In this document: piece after piece, positions 46,635-58,900 of the stretch
Layout of the letters: every line of letters starts with the position of its first letter
How positions within the stretch are numbered: the first letter of the stretch is position 1
From: Arcuatula senhousia
Taxonomy: Eukaryota; Mollusca; Bivalvia; Mytilida; Mytilidae
Assembly: GCA_963971305.1 (NCBI GenBank)
Contig: OZ020307.1
Coordinates: forward strand, 52,077,702-52,141,701
Reading direction: 5' to 3'
DNA: 64,000 nucleotides
The notes under the pieces: generated by a model
What the model saw: the letters and a program-made list of their open reading frames with translations, nothing else
Told to the model about the DNA's origin: nothing
The model's database searches: none
Made by a program: the position numbers and the translations under genes

Positions 46635-47379
46635 ATTCTTGCGTTACCTCACCGGTCACCTCAGCTGATCAACAAAGCTGTCAAGTTTTTATGAGCTGCA
46701 TGCGTGAGATTCGATCAAAGTGGTCACAAAGTTATAGAATACCCGGTTTATTAATCTGCTAAATTATCTGGGTAACTATAATAAAGAAAATTGCAGTAGT
46801 GTACTATATGGTTAAACCAGGCATAGACCTGTATATACAGGTCTATGAGCCAGGTAAAAAACATTTATAAAAATATATCGACATCTTTTCTCCTCGGCAC
46901 AAGAAGCTGAACTTCACTTGAGGCGCTTGTTTCTAGACAAAACCTACTTATATACTTACCATACCCCTTTGTATATATAAGAATATTTTTTTCTTTAGAA
47001 ATAAGTGCCTATATAAAATCTCTGAGTATAAAATGAGCAAACCTTGAGAACATGTTTGGCGGGAGCTATTCCCCTTTGACCAATAATATTTTAGAAAGAA
47101 GTACCTCTAACTAATCAAAGTATTTGCCATATTAGATAGAGGGAATAATATATCATAGTTATACAATGAAAAGACCTATTATTGATAATAATCAAAGTCA
47201 GATTTAGGACTGGTGTGCCGGCATAGGCGCACATCCTCCTGTTTGACAGGGAAATTTGGTTAGGAACTGTATGAAACAAAAGTTCCCAGAGGATTTTTTT
47301 TTAATTGCACTCACTCCCGTTGAAAATTTCTGGATCCGCCACTGATGTTTGTAAAGGGGTAAAAGAGGAAACAATGCTT

Positions 47380-47720
47380 ATTTATCGTATTTTATTTGAA
47401 ACACTCCAGTTATTTGCTTAATTGCTTATACACAAAAATTCATTAATAAATTCCATCTTAATCAACTGATTTCAGCAACTACACAACTTAATTATATTGC
47501 TAATTGACTCAACTAATTAATATGATGGATGAAGATTGTAGTTCGTTAATTACTACCAGGTTAATGTGTCCAGGTAACAAGACTGTGATAACATACTGAC
47601 AGTGGTCAATCATGAATGCATGAGGAGAGACACAAAATGAAGGCTAGTACATGTAGTCAAGATATTTGATAGACTGAATTCCTTGATGTAGTTATAGATG
47701 AATATCATGAATATTAAACG
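47380..47720. promoter_or_regulatory. Homeodomain-site-dense non-coding stretch
   Basis: Recurrent TTAATTGC, CTAATTGACTC, ACTAATTAATATG, GTTAATTAC and GATCAATC/TGACAGTGG-like words, of fairly low repeat content compared with its flanks. Possible conserved enhancer; it needs alignment to decide. Confidence 0.25.
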
Positions 47721-48798
47721 TCATAATTTCTTTATTTTGAAAAAAAAAAAAAAATCTATATAAATCAGTACATGAGAAAATTACTTTTTAAATTGATTAT
47801 TATGACAGTAACATTTTTTATTCATGTATAAAATCTTGTACCTGGTAATTCAGATAAAAAAAATCATTTATTCAATGGTAAACTAGGGCTTCCTCATCCT
47901 TAAGTTTGGAGTTTAGAGTCCTAAATTCAAGCAAGCTGATCCAGAAATTTCCATTAAGGGGGCAAACTGACTGCCAAAGGGGGTTCCCGCTTTGGTCATG
48001 CTTCAATTATTTCCTAAATATCCAACCAAATTGTTCTGCCAAAAGGGGTGGGCAAGGCTCTAGATTGGTCCTTGCAACCTGCTAGAAATGTTCAACAAAA
48101 GATTAAACATGTCCGTCAGTTCCTCAATAACCATTTCACCTCTTGGTTATATAATCAGAACCTTGAATAATCTGCAGTTTATAGATAGATAATTCCAAAA
48201 GTTTCAATGAAAATACATGCAGAATTTTTATTTTGACCATAAAGGTAAGGATAAAATATTAGATTTCTTCTAATGTCACCAAAGGTATATTAAATTTCTT
48301 TTTTTAATTCATCAGAAAATCAATCTTCCACTGCCTACATCCATGACATCAGTGACGCTTTGGTCCTGCCTACATATGTAATGAAATACTATAATGTCAC
48401 CTAGAAATGGTAATCAAAATTTGAGAACTGCTTTTAAGTCTCTCTGGTATTTAACCAAAAGCTGTAAATGAGTCAGTTTTAAAGACAAAAAAACACATTT
48501 ACGCAGAGACATGAATCACCAAAATTGCAAAATTAAATTAAGATATATTTGATATTGGCATAAAAGCATAAAAATTCAAAACAATTTACACTTTGTGCAT
48601 TTTTGTAGTGATGTTTCATCATCATTTTTTTAGGCTTTTATAAAATATAACATCAGCTTGTTTTTTGCCAATTCAAGTTGTATAAAAATATAATAACAAA
48701 ATAGATTTGAGTTACTTCCCTTATAACATATTTTGTAAATAGCAAAAAAAAAATATCTATTGAAATGTTGTAAGTACATGTATATGTATTGATAGGGA

Positions 48799-48839
<41 letters not shown>

Positions 48840-49500
48840 GCCTGTTTTCTATCATGATGAGGTGAAAATTTTAAGCTTCAACAATCATCTGAATAAACTT
48901 TTGCTCAGCTATTTTATGACATGAGCAGGTTAGGTTAGGGGGGGGCATTAGAAATCTTTTTTTTGCTAAATCAGGCAAGGCAGAAAAATTTGTGTGTGTG
49001 TGTTTTTTACATGGATTTTATGCAAAAAACATAATTTTTGCCAGATTTAGTTTGCACACACCTTCCACCCCCCCTTCTGATAAGTATGAAATTAATGTGA
49101 AGTACAAATTTATCAAGATAAAATGGATCCTTTTACAGTTTTCCTAAATTGATATTTTTTGTAAGCATGGAAGATGTATTTTAAGAGGGAGAAATCTTAT
49201 ATTGTCACTGTTGTTGATATGAATAGTTGTATCTGTTTTTGTAAAGTAAATTGATCAAATTAAAACCTTTTAGTCATAGTTTAACTTCACCTATAAAACA
49301 ACAATGAAGACCTGATGAATGAAATATGTAATCATAGTATAATTCTGTACCAGTATAAAAATTTACATGAATGGGCTATATAATCCTTTACTTATATACA
49401 TAAGATAAAAATCCACCAATCAAATCTGTTTCTTTCCTTGTCAACATTCTTGTGGTTAAAGTTATATGCAAATCTTCTTATTCCTTTTAAACAGGTGTTT
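47721..49500. other. Intergenic DNA with repeat fragments
   Basis: A partial copy of the GGATCCAG-type MITE is at 47940-48065 (GATCCAGAAATTTCC, GGGGGTTCCC). A (TCTG)n microsatellite is at 48799-48844. No gene seen. Confidence 0.45.
48799..48844 (+). repeat. (TCTG)n microsatellite
   Basis: About eleven tetramers, the last one CCTG. Confidence 0.95.
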
Positions 49501-51328
49501 TGTGTGTCTTATATGGTTTATACTATGAATGGATTTTAGACGGACCACAGAAGTGAAGCATGGTTATTGGATAAAAGAACAAGTGTACATGTAAGGTATG
49601 GTTGTATATTTTTAGCTCATCAGTGCTCATATAGGGTGTAGAACTAGAATTCTGAATATTTTGCATTCTGATATTTGACTTGATTGTTTTGCAAGACAAT
49701 ATATAGTCCTCATGCAATTTGTCATGTCTGTGCTCATTAAAGCTTAATATACTAAGAATCTGAAGTTGGATCTTCATAAAACTTGGTACTGCATGTACTA
49801 TGGTGCTGAATTACTATGTTGTAAAGTGTCTTTCTGTATGAAGCACTTACGTTTCCCTGCAGTGGCTGATCCTTGAAATTCTGAAAGGGGGGTCCACTGG
49901 CTGGCTGAAGGTGGGGGGCACTTTGCTTCAATGGTTTCCTAAATTTTCATTAATATTTTTTGGACAAAAGGAGGCCTCCCATTTCTCCTTCTGGAAGTGT
50001 CCCTGACATCTAAGAAAATTAAAACTATCTCAGCTGACAAGTACCAATAACCAATACCACTGAGCTTCTAAAAATTTGAGATTTCAGATATTCTAAAAAT
50101 GCTCCATAACCATGCATACAAATTGACCATTATATATCCATATAAAACTACATGAACATAAATACATGTCCAAGGATCAATCGTGACAGTTATATTTATA
50201 GTCCTTGATTAAATCTTACTTTAAATAGCCTAGAATTGATCTTATCCTATTATTGATAAATCAGTTTTGAACGTTTAAATCCTTGTTAAGATTTGAAACT
50301 GATATATACTTATAAGTATAAACTTGGGCAATATTACATAAGAACAGAGTTTAAATAGGATTTTAAACTATCTATTTTATTCCTAAGCTGGACAATAAGA
50401 TCATTTTGAATTTATGTTATACAATATACAAAATTAGTTGAAATTTTACAACATAATTATCATGCTTAGATAACTCTTGTCAACTTCATAGTAATTATTT
50501 CCCGTACTTTTTTTTAAAGACTCAGGTAAAAATAGCTCTTTACAAAACTTTACATTTATACACTCCAACATTTTACAAACAGGTAAACAAGATTTTACTA
50601 TAAGATTAAAAATAAACAATAGATTATTCTGTATGTATAACCAAGCCAGGTGGTTTAAGGTGATCGTAGTGTATTGGTGATAAGGGCTGCTAACATTGGG
50701 AAAAATATTTCTATAGCCTGGGACGTAAAATTGATCTTTTGTCACCTTTCGTCACCCACGTAAGTTTATTACATGTATTTTTTTTACGTCTTATTTTTTT
50801 ATTCACCTTGATTTGCATGTTGAATGTAATTACATGACATTTGTAACATATTTTGAATTTTTAAGTTATATTAGATTATGTATTGTATTTTTTAAAAAAG
50901 CATGTCAGGCGTTTTAAATGAGTTAAATTTGTGATGATTTTAAGTAAACAATCTGTGTGTATAAAGTTTAATAAAAGCTGATAACTAATTTCCTTAAAAA
51001 TAGGATATTTAAATATTTGAATGAGTTTTCTAATTTCTAGTGAGATATTGATTACTGTACATTGTATTGACCAGTACATGATTTATCACCACCCTATCTC
51101 AATAAGTAATAGATCACGTAGATTATTTAAAATCTTGACCTTTCTTACCTATTTTAAGAGAATTTTAAGGAATAAATTTTCTTCATATCTATTTTTATTC
51201 ACAGTTGGTTTAAGCTTGAAGATTAAAAAAAGAACTTATATATACAAAGATGAAGAAAGAAAATCTCTTAAAAGTTTTATTATTACTCAGGTTACTAAGG
51301 TTTGATCTATGAAATTTTGTTATTAAAT

Positions 51329-51499
51329 CAGGGGCAGATCCAGCAATTTTCGAAAGGGGGTTCCATATACTGGGATTTGTGGGCCAAAGGGGGGGGTTCC
51401 AAACCAATTTTGCTGAAAATCTACACAGAAATTAAAAATTTTCAGAGGAAAGGGGGGGGGGGTTCTGACCCCCGTAACCCCCCCCTGGATCCGCCACTG
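51329..51499. mobile_element. MITE with GGCGGATCCAG-type ends
   Basis: It starts CAGGGGCAGATCCAGC and ends CTGGATCCGCCACTG, with poly-G/poly-C tracts inside each end. It is flanked by TAAAT (51324-51328, 51500-51504). Partial relatives are near 46181, 47330, 47940 and 49865. The CAG start fits an hAT-type MITE; the duplication visible is only 5 bp. Confidence 0.7.
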
Positions 51500-51973
51500 T
51501 AAATTGTGGTCTTTTTAACTGAGATTTTTTTCTTGTGGGTAGGGTGGGACTTTGTTTTTGCACTGAAAAACAAACTTTATTTCATGTTAATATGCCAATA
51601 TGGTTAAATCTAATGGTTATGAAACATGTGATCTAGCTTTAATCATTTCGAGTTTTGTCTATACGTTGACTGAATTTAACTTTAGAAAAAAGCTTGTCCT
51701 TGAGTGTATGTTTTGGTCTATTATTTACACTTAAATTCTTGTATTGAAATTGAATAAGCTGAATGAGATTTTAATCATGCCAAAATCCTAATTCAATTAT
51801 ATATGCAGTGGTTGATCATACAACGTAAATATAGAAATGGTGTTTTTTTTCTGTACAATGGGCTTTTAGATTCATTTTTACATAAACCAAATTAAGATTT
51901 GACTTTCCCACTTGAATGCTCATTTGTCATAATCATGATAATATAAATAAAAGAAATCCAACCATATATTTTT

Positions 51974-53086
51974 ATACCCCACGCAACGAAGTTGCGAAGG
52001 GTATAATGTTTTTGACTGGTCCGTCCGTCCGTCCATCTGTGATCAAAGTTTGTAATCGCAACTCCTCTTAAACTACTGAACAGAATTTAACAAAACTTGG
52101 TATGCAAGAAGAACACCATATGTAGTTGTGCATATTACAGGGAATTTTTTATTCGCAAATTTTTGTGGGAGTTATGGCCCTTTGGACTTAGAAATTTGCA
52201 GAAAATCATGATTACAGTTTGTAATCGCAACTCCTCTTAAACTACTGAACAGAATTTAACGAAACTTGGTATGCAAAAAGAACACCATATGTAGTTGTGC
52301 ATATTACCGGGAATTTTTGATTCGCAAATTTTTGTGGGAGTTATGGCCCTTTGGACTTAGAAATTTGCAGAAAATCATGATTACAGTTTGTAATCGCAAC
52401 TCCTCTTAAACTACTGAACAGAATTTAACGAAACTTGGTATGCAAGAAGAACACCATATGTAGTTGTGCATGTTACCGGGAATTTTTGATTCACAAATTT
52501 TTGTGGGAGTTATGGCCCTTTGGACTTAGAAATTTGCAGAAAATCATGATTACAGTTTGTAATCGCAACTCCTCTTAAACTACTGAACAGAATTTAACGA
52601 AACTTGGTATGCAAGAAGAACACCATATGTAGTTGTGCATATTACCGGGAATTTTTGATTCACAAATTTTTGTGGGAGTTATGGCCCTTTGGACTTAAAA
52701 TTTGCAAAAAATCATGATTACAGTTTGTAATCGCAACTCCTCTTAAACTACTGAACAGAATTTAACGAAACTTGGTATGCAAGAAGAACACCATATGAAG
52801 TTGTGCATATCACCAGGAATTTTTGATCCGCAAATTTTTGTGTGAGTTATTACCCTTGGGACTTAGAAATTAGCTGAAAATTTTTATTACAGTTTGTGAT
52901 TGCAACTCCTCTGAAACTACTGAAAAGAATTTAACAAAACATAGTTTGCAAGAAACATAACATATGTTACTACTGTGTATGTTTTAACATATTTTTAATT
53001 CGCAAAAAGTTTACGAGCTCCAGGTTAATTTATATAGTCAAATAGCAGAAAGCGTGGGGTATGTGAGCGTGCTCACTAAGGTTCTT
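51974..53086 (+). mobile_element. Tandem-repeat transposon-like element: hairpin head, 169-bp units, hairpin tail
   Basis: The head ATACCCCACGC + AACGAAGTTGCG + GGGTATAATG is a hairpin, followed by GGTCCGTCCGTCCGTCC. Five 169-bp units start at 52048, 52217, 52386, 52555 and 52723 with a decayed sixth at 52892. Each opens GTTTGTAATCGCAACTCCTC and contains ACTTGGTATGCAAGAAGAAC and GTTATGGCCCTTTGGACTTA. The element ends GCGTGGGGTAT (53052-53062, exact complement of the head), followed by the palindrome GTGAGCGTGCTCAC and TAAGG. Units 1-4 are almost identical. It is non-autonomous. Bivalve pearl-type and Helitron-like elements with tandem cores are the nearest described analogues I know; assignment is inferred. 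Confidence 0.85.
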
Positions 53087-53330
53087 TCATAGTTTTAGAA
53101 TTGTGACAGTCAAATATTATATAATAGCAGAGACTACTATTAACAACAATTCTTGTGAAAGAGGTAAAATTATTTAAAGAACCAGCTTCCCCAATACTCT
53201 CTTTTGACATCATTTGTGAGAATAGTCTTAAGGAATGATGCAATTCCTTTGGAAGGGACAAAAAATGGTTATCTCATCTACGGGGAAGCATCACCCCATC
53301 TATGTTTGGGGCTCCCACAGGATACCCCCT

Positions 53331-53497
53331 CAGGTCGCAAGGTCGCTTTTGAAAGGGGCCTGAGGTCGCAAGGTCGCTTTTAAAAGGCATATTTTGGCGG
53401 AGGTCACAGGTCGTTTTTTGGCATAGGTCGATTTTATGAAGTGTAGGTCAGAAGTCGCTCTTAAAAAGCCCTCAGGTCGCAGGTCGTTTTTAACCCT
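53331..53497 (+). repeat. GGTCGC-rich degenerate tandem repeat
   Basis: AGGTCGCAAGGTCGCTTTT occurs twice, then variants AGGTCACAGGTCGTTTTTTG, ATAGGTCGATTTT, AGAAGTCGCTCTT and CAGGTCGCAGGTCGTTTTT. The GGTCG core occurs at least eight times in about 165 bp. No coding role is evident. Confidence 0.8.
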
Positions 53498-53854
53498 GCA
53501 GGAGCCATATGTTTTAAGACCCAAATTGGCAATCAATAAAAGTAGGCTCAATAGGGTCTGCTACAAAGGCAATACACACCACTGTGATGCATACTCACAT
53601 ACTGCAAAGACAGTGGAGACTGACTTAATGCTGCATCTGGCATTAGCTTACGGCTTGTGTCCCAATCATTACAGGAATCATTATGCGGGATTGAAAGTTT
53701 ATTTTATGTGTTCAAATAAGTTTAGACTACCTTGCTTTACAAAAATTAACCCTAGATATTGATGAAACTGTTTGAATAATTTTACATGTAATACTTTTGA
53801 ACTTATGCATGATAAGTACACCATTCTTCAACAGCCCAATAGAAGAGGGAGGTT

Positions 53855-54275
53855 TTGCACAATTATGTCTCCCCCTCACTCTTTTTGGGTGACATATTGT
53901 TTTTGTCACGTCTGTCCTTCCATCTGTCACAAAGTTTGTCAGCGCAAGTCATCTAAAACTACTGAAACGAATTCAATGAAACTTGGTATATAAGAAGGAC
54001 ATCATAATGTTGTGCATATCTGCAAATTTTGATCTTCAAATTTATGTTGGAGTTATTGCCCTATGAACTTAGAAATTTGCTGAATTATCCTCATTTATCA
54101 TCTTTTCAGCGCAACTCCTCTGAAACTGCTTAGCCGAATTCATCAAAACTTGGTGTATAGGAAGGACATTATTTGTAGTTATGCATGTTACCAGGAAATT
54201 TTGTGGGAGTTATGGCTTTTTTTAACTTCCAACTTTTGGGGGGAAACAGGAGAAGACATTGTTTTTGCAGGCAAA
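53855..54275 (+). repeat. Hairpin-headed repeat element, two units
   Basis: The head ATGTCTCCCCC...GGGTGACATATTG is followed by TTTTTGTCACGTCTGTCC. Two units then follow (GCGCAAGTCATCTAAAACTA and GCGCAACTCCTCTGAAACTG), each with AACTTGGT(A/G)TATA(A/G)GAAGGAC. The tail GGGGGAAACAGGAGAAGACA is followed by TTGTTTTTGCAGG. Confidence 0.75.
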
Positions 54276-54284
54276 AAAACAACT

Positions 54285-54420
54285 TAAATTAAACCTGGTT
54301 TAACCCATCATTTCTTTTATAAAGCCTGTAAAAAGTCAGGACCATTGTGATCATCAATGTCACTGTTATGTCTTTGCCTTGTTTTTTCTTTTCATTCTTC
54401 TTGGGCGTTTAAGATTGATC
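54285..54420 (+). repeat. Interspersed repeat shared with 63138-63255
   Basis: AAACCTGGTTTAACCCATCA, AGTCAGGACCATTG and CATCAATGTCACTGTT correspond to AAACCTGGTTTAACCTACCA, GGTCAGGACCATTGC and CTTCAATTTCTCTGTT at 63138-63225. SINE-like in size; no RNA promoter boxes were identified. Confidence 0.55.
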
Positions 54421-55899
54421 ATCCTGAACTCACTAGTTTTGTTATTATACCACTTAGTGGGATTTCTAATTACCCTGTCAATTTATTGCAGATCTATACA
54501 TAATTTCATGCTTCTCAAGGGAAATATGTTATGTAATAACTGGTTTAATAACAGATAGTTAGGAAAACAATCTTACAATCCTAGCAATTTATCGGACTTA
54601 ACTATAATATTTCTAACATCTATCCTCATATTTTATTGGATTTCCTTTTGTGCCTTTAAGTGTTTGTTTCTGTTATTCGGCTGATTAGGCACTGTTTTAC
54701 CAATAAATTATTATCAAAACTTTCAGATTATTGAAAGTTCCAGACTTGAAAAGATAAGGTTTTATTTCATGTATTGTGCAGCGAACAAAATAAACACTGG
54801 ACATGTATCTGACCTTGCAAGTTAAATCCTATCGGGCATGTGAAAGTTTTTAGGCAAATATGACCAAAATTAAAAATTTAAGGAGTTATATCAGGGCAAC
54901 ATGTACATCACAAATAGACTTAGGCTGATTAAAACTAGGATTTAATTTATCAGTATATGTATTACTATTTCAGAATTTTTCTGTTTTTCACATCTCAACT
55001 TTTCTTCCTTTCGAATTTGTCTCTCTATATTTGTAAAATTGATATTGTCTGTCTGTCTGTCTGTATTCCTAACATTTCATGTCAGTCACAACGTAATTAA
55101 ATGCAGTAAAAAACTCATCTTTTACATTTCTGGTGCCATCTTAAGTGTCAGAGGTCAATTGCTGTAAATAAACATGTCTGATCAAACAAAATAAAAATGA
55201 ATAATCTTCTTTTTTCAACTTCCCCTTTACATTGAGATCAAGTTTTAAATTTTGTCATCAGGAAACAATTGAAAGATGGTCTATTTTGTAGGTGGACTAA
55301 ATGAAAGATTTAAACTTCAGAGATTTGATACTTTTAGTTGTACTGGGTTAGGTTTGACTAATGTAGAAATTTAATAATGGACATTCTTTTATGAAACCAA
55401 TGTTTTTTGTTTTGTTTTGGTCTTTATTTTAATGATGATTAATTTGGATTTTTTTAACAATTGTGTAGGTTTGAGATTATGGAAATAAAATAAATTGATA
55501 AAAACAAACAAATCCCTATTATATCAAACATACATAGAAAGGGACAATTAAGGTAGGCATCAGTTATTGATAAAATAATCAAACTCTTGTTTTATTTGAA
55601 ACACATATCCAGATTTTAAAATTAGTTTCCTTCAATGATAATAAGAAAAATCTTTATTAAAAATTATTTTTATTTATCTCCAAAATTTTGTGTGTGAATA
55701 TTTTTATCTGGGTCCAACTTAAGGCTAGCAACACTTCTAGATGAATTTATTGAAGGATGCTGCAGAATTTTTAATTTAATGTCAATTGTTTTATGAAATT
55801 ATGTATCATATGCAACAATTCATTTATAAAAGACATTTATGTTTCCAACATTTTTATTATTCATAAATACAAATACAATGTATCTTAAAAGATTTTATT

Positions 55900-56045
55900 A
55901 AGATTAATAATCAAAATCTGTCACTTGAGTCCCAAGTGGAGTCTTGCCAATTAACACATATCAACTAATTGACTTCTTTTGATCCCTAATTAATCAGATT
56001 AAGTAATCCTAATCCAATAGTCAATCCTGGATTAAAGGAACTCAT
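55900..56045. promoter_or_regulatory. NK2/OTX/homeodomain-like site cluster
   Basis: CACTTGAGTCCCAAGTGG holds two facing NKX2-type cores. It is followed by CCAATTAAC, CTAATTGAC, CTAATTAATCAG, TAATCCTAATCC (OTX/PITX-type TAATCC twice) and CTGGATTAAAGG. The motif density and absence of repeats suggest an enhancer. Motifs were judged by eye. Confidence 0.3.
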
Positions 56046-56359
56046 AATAGTCAAATAGATATATTAAGTTAAACAAAGTTTGTTTATATATCCATGTTGA
56101 ATTTGATAGTTCTTTGAGTCTTTGAGTATACCACTGTAATGTTGAAAATTATAACGTCAAAAAGGAATTTATACATGTATGTTTAACAGAATTAAGGTAG
56201 GGGTTGAAGTTATTTGATTCTGCCAGGATTTTGCATTAATTGAATATTTAAAACTTAAAAAAAAGTTATTAAGATGTGTAAATAATAGACAAAAAATGTT
56301 GTCAAGTTATATGCATTCATGACAATCAACATGGAATGTATGAAATGTATTATACACAT

Positions 56360-56530
56360 ACCCGTAGCCAGAATTTTTCAACAGGGGGTTCGAAATGTGA
56401 AGAGGGGGGGTTCGATTTCCCAAATTTGTCTGACTTTAATAGTGCTTCACCTGATTTTTCCCTATTTTTATCAATTTTTTTGTCCAAGGGGGGGTTCGTC
56501 CGAACCCCTCGAACCCCCCTGGCTACGGGT
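56360..56530. mobile_element. MITE with ACCCGTAGCCAG ends
   Basis: Inverted ends ACCCGTAGCCAG and CTGGCTACGGGT enclose 171 bp with poly-G/poly-C blocks (GGGGGTTCGAA..., ...CGAACCCCCC). The flanking dinucleotide is AT on both sides. Overlapping frames on both strands are shadows of this element. Confidence 0.75.
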
Positions 56531-56824
56531 ATGATACATTATGTATATCAGTGTTGGAAATGATGTCCCATGAAGTGTATTTCCCCTACTTTTGCGAGGA
56601 TAGATGATTTTATTGTGTCTGTTTGACCTTATGCTACTCTTCTGAAAATATTCTGCAGAATTTAATGACACTATAATTTAGCAAGTACACCATATTAAGA
56701 TTGACTGACAAATTGTGCTCTTCATATTGCTTAATTTTTTTTCCTATCTCTTATAATTGTATACTCATAATAAAATGCTTATATTGAACCAATATTGTCA
56801 TGAATATACTGTATATTTTCAGAT

Positions 56825-56944
56825 ATTGAGATAGGATATCCAACAAAAGACATATTATCTAATAGCGTTCAATTAAGGCAGATGGTCATCGCTCAAATCG
56901 GGGAAATCATGAATCATCAAAAGGATATCGTTCATCAATATTAA
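56825..56944 (+). other. Possible exon or conserved element
   Basis: After an acceptor-like TATTTTCAG, a frame of about 39 codons is open to TAA (reading ...GYPTKDILSNSVQLRQMVIA... and ending HQKDIVHQY). The DNA to its right (56945-57250) is also non-repetitive, with TTTATTGACATG and GTCAGACAGACA (SMAD-like) words. It could be a terminal exon of an unseen gene or a conserved regulatory element. Neither can be shown. Confidence 0.2.
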
Positions 56945-57415
56945 TAAACAAAATATTCAGGTAAATAAATTAATTTCTTTTTATCATGGTAATTAGAATA
57001 ATTTTCAATTTTCACTCATGAGAATTCTTTCCGCTGCTTAAACGGATGTCTTTTTATTGACATGAAAATTGATTATGTCGGAGAATCGGAGGATCGTATG
57101 TTTTCACCTGAGATGATATTATTATTTATTGTCACTATTTATTCTTGATCATTTTAAAAGTCATTGGACAGGGATGTCAGACAGACAAAATTAATGAAGT
57201 TATATGTTAATTTATAAGCTGGTGAATTGCATTTCATGATTTTGTTACTTTGGATTTGTTAAAAGCAAAGTATAGAAGGTGTGGAAGTAAATTAATCTTA
57301 ATAAGGCAAGTTAGTTCTTTATTGTGTAGATTTTACTCCTTATTAAACTTTAATATGATCTTATAAGTTAACTTTTAAGGTATTTTAACATTTTTTGGAC
57401 TTTTTTGCTGCTGGA

Positions 57416-57436
57416 CCCCCCCCCCCCCCCCCCCCC
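57416..57436 (+). repeat. Poly-C tract
   Basis: About 21 consecutive C residues; an unstable homopolymer whose length is also prone to sequencing error. Confidence 0.9.
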
Positions 57437-58284
57437 AAAGTTGCAAGACATAACTGTCATACAACATTTAGGTACAATCCAATTTGACTGCACATGAATA
57501 TATTCCATGTGACTGTCAAGGTAATTTTTTTCCAATGCTATGTTTTACGTATGATTTTTGGAAACTATGAATAAGGAATGGTTTAAAATGCTTAAAAATG
57601 TAAAATATATATTTAAATGCAGTTTTGACCTTGTGAATGTCAGCCAATAACTAACTTTTCAATACAGATGCAGCCTCATTGTTATAATGTTTCATTTCTT
57701 TTACATGCATGGTTTGAAAAGTTTAGGATATTATAAGTTACTTTGTGTTTGTATCGGATCAGTTCTTCATAACAATGAAAAGCATTATCTACATGACATG
57801 CATTATTTTTTAGGTTAATAGACTAGTAAAACTAGTTATTACATTTCATGAATAAGAAATTGAAACATATGGAATAATTTCATTTTTTTTAATTCTATTT
57901 TATCCAAGATTAGGATATACATGTATGAGCTAAACTTTCAAAACACTACTAAAAAGAAAAAAAAAGCTTACTGAAAGCATCCATTAGTTTCTATATCTCT
58001 TGTAGATGTAAATTTTATTGGAAATACCTGCTCTTTTATTGCAATCTTCAAAGTCTTTGACTTTTTTCTTAGCACAACTAATATTATAGACTTAAAAAAT
58101 CAGACATCAAATCAGTACGTACAGATATGTTTCAATATTCTTAATTCTGAAGCAATATTTGATATCTATAGAAGATGATCATGGTCTTGCACATCAATTA
58201 ATTCTACAAATAAGACTTCATCAGTATCTTTGTAGTGGATACTGATTAATCTGTATAGAATCGAGGGGGTGGACAGGGGGGTCA

Positions 58285-58375
58285 TCAACTCCCGGTTCCC
58301 GCCCCCACAGCTCCCGGTTCCCGCCCCCCTAGCTCCCGGTTCCCGCCCCCTCAACTCCCGGTTCCCGCCCCCAAA
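58285..58375 (+). repeat. GC-rich 22-bp tandem array, left
   Basis: Four units of the pattern CTCCCGGTTCCCGCCCCC with short linkers (AA, AG, AG, CAA). It is preceded by GGGGGTGGACAGGGGGG. The same unit recurs at 60277-60370. Confidence 0.9.
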
Positions 58376-58536
58376 TTAAAACTTCCCGCCCTAAATGATC
58401 CTAAATCATGTAAATCTTCACAAACATATATATTTCTGCATACAAATTATAGAAATTCTATGTGACTCGTGAATAGAATAAAGCTTAACGAATGAAACAT
58501 TTCAAATGGCTATGCCTATATCATTCATCAATAAAG

Positions 58537-58576
58537 AGCCTTAGTGAGCGCGCAAAAATACCCCACTGACGCCCAT
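58537..58576 (-). repeat. Tail fragment of the 51974-53086 element family
   Basis: On the minus strand GCGTCAGTGGGGTATTTTTG is followed by CGCGCTCACTAAGGCTC, matching the tail GCGTGGGGTATG...GTGCTCACTAAGGTTC at 53052-53088. No body is attached. Confidence 0.6.
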
Positions 58577-58684
58577 AAAGTGAATGTACCATCGATCATA
58601 CGGAAAAAAGATCATTAAGTCGTGACAATTTAAACGACTGCATCGTCAGTCTGGTCCTGTCTAGGAAAACTTATGTATTACAAG

Positions 58685-58900
58685 ATAATGAGATGTGGAA
58701 TAAGTGTACGCGACCATACATTTAAAAAATCCGCAACGTAAAACAGCCAGCCGCCTTCAATGTGACCAACGGTCGCTGCTCGCTGTTTTTCAATTGGCCC
58801 TGGATTAAAATTCATATGATTCAAGCCAAATCCTAAAGTGTCGAAAGACCCCCTCCTTGATAAAAAATCAGGTTCCAGAGACATGGTCACAAAAGGATCT
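58685..58900 (+). repeat. Interspersed repeat family R1 copy
   Basis: It starts AATGAGATGTGGAATAAGTG, with AACAGCCAGCCGCCTTCAAT and CAATTGGCCCTGG downstream. Confidence 0.7.
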
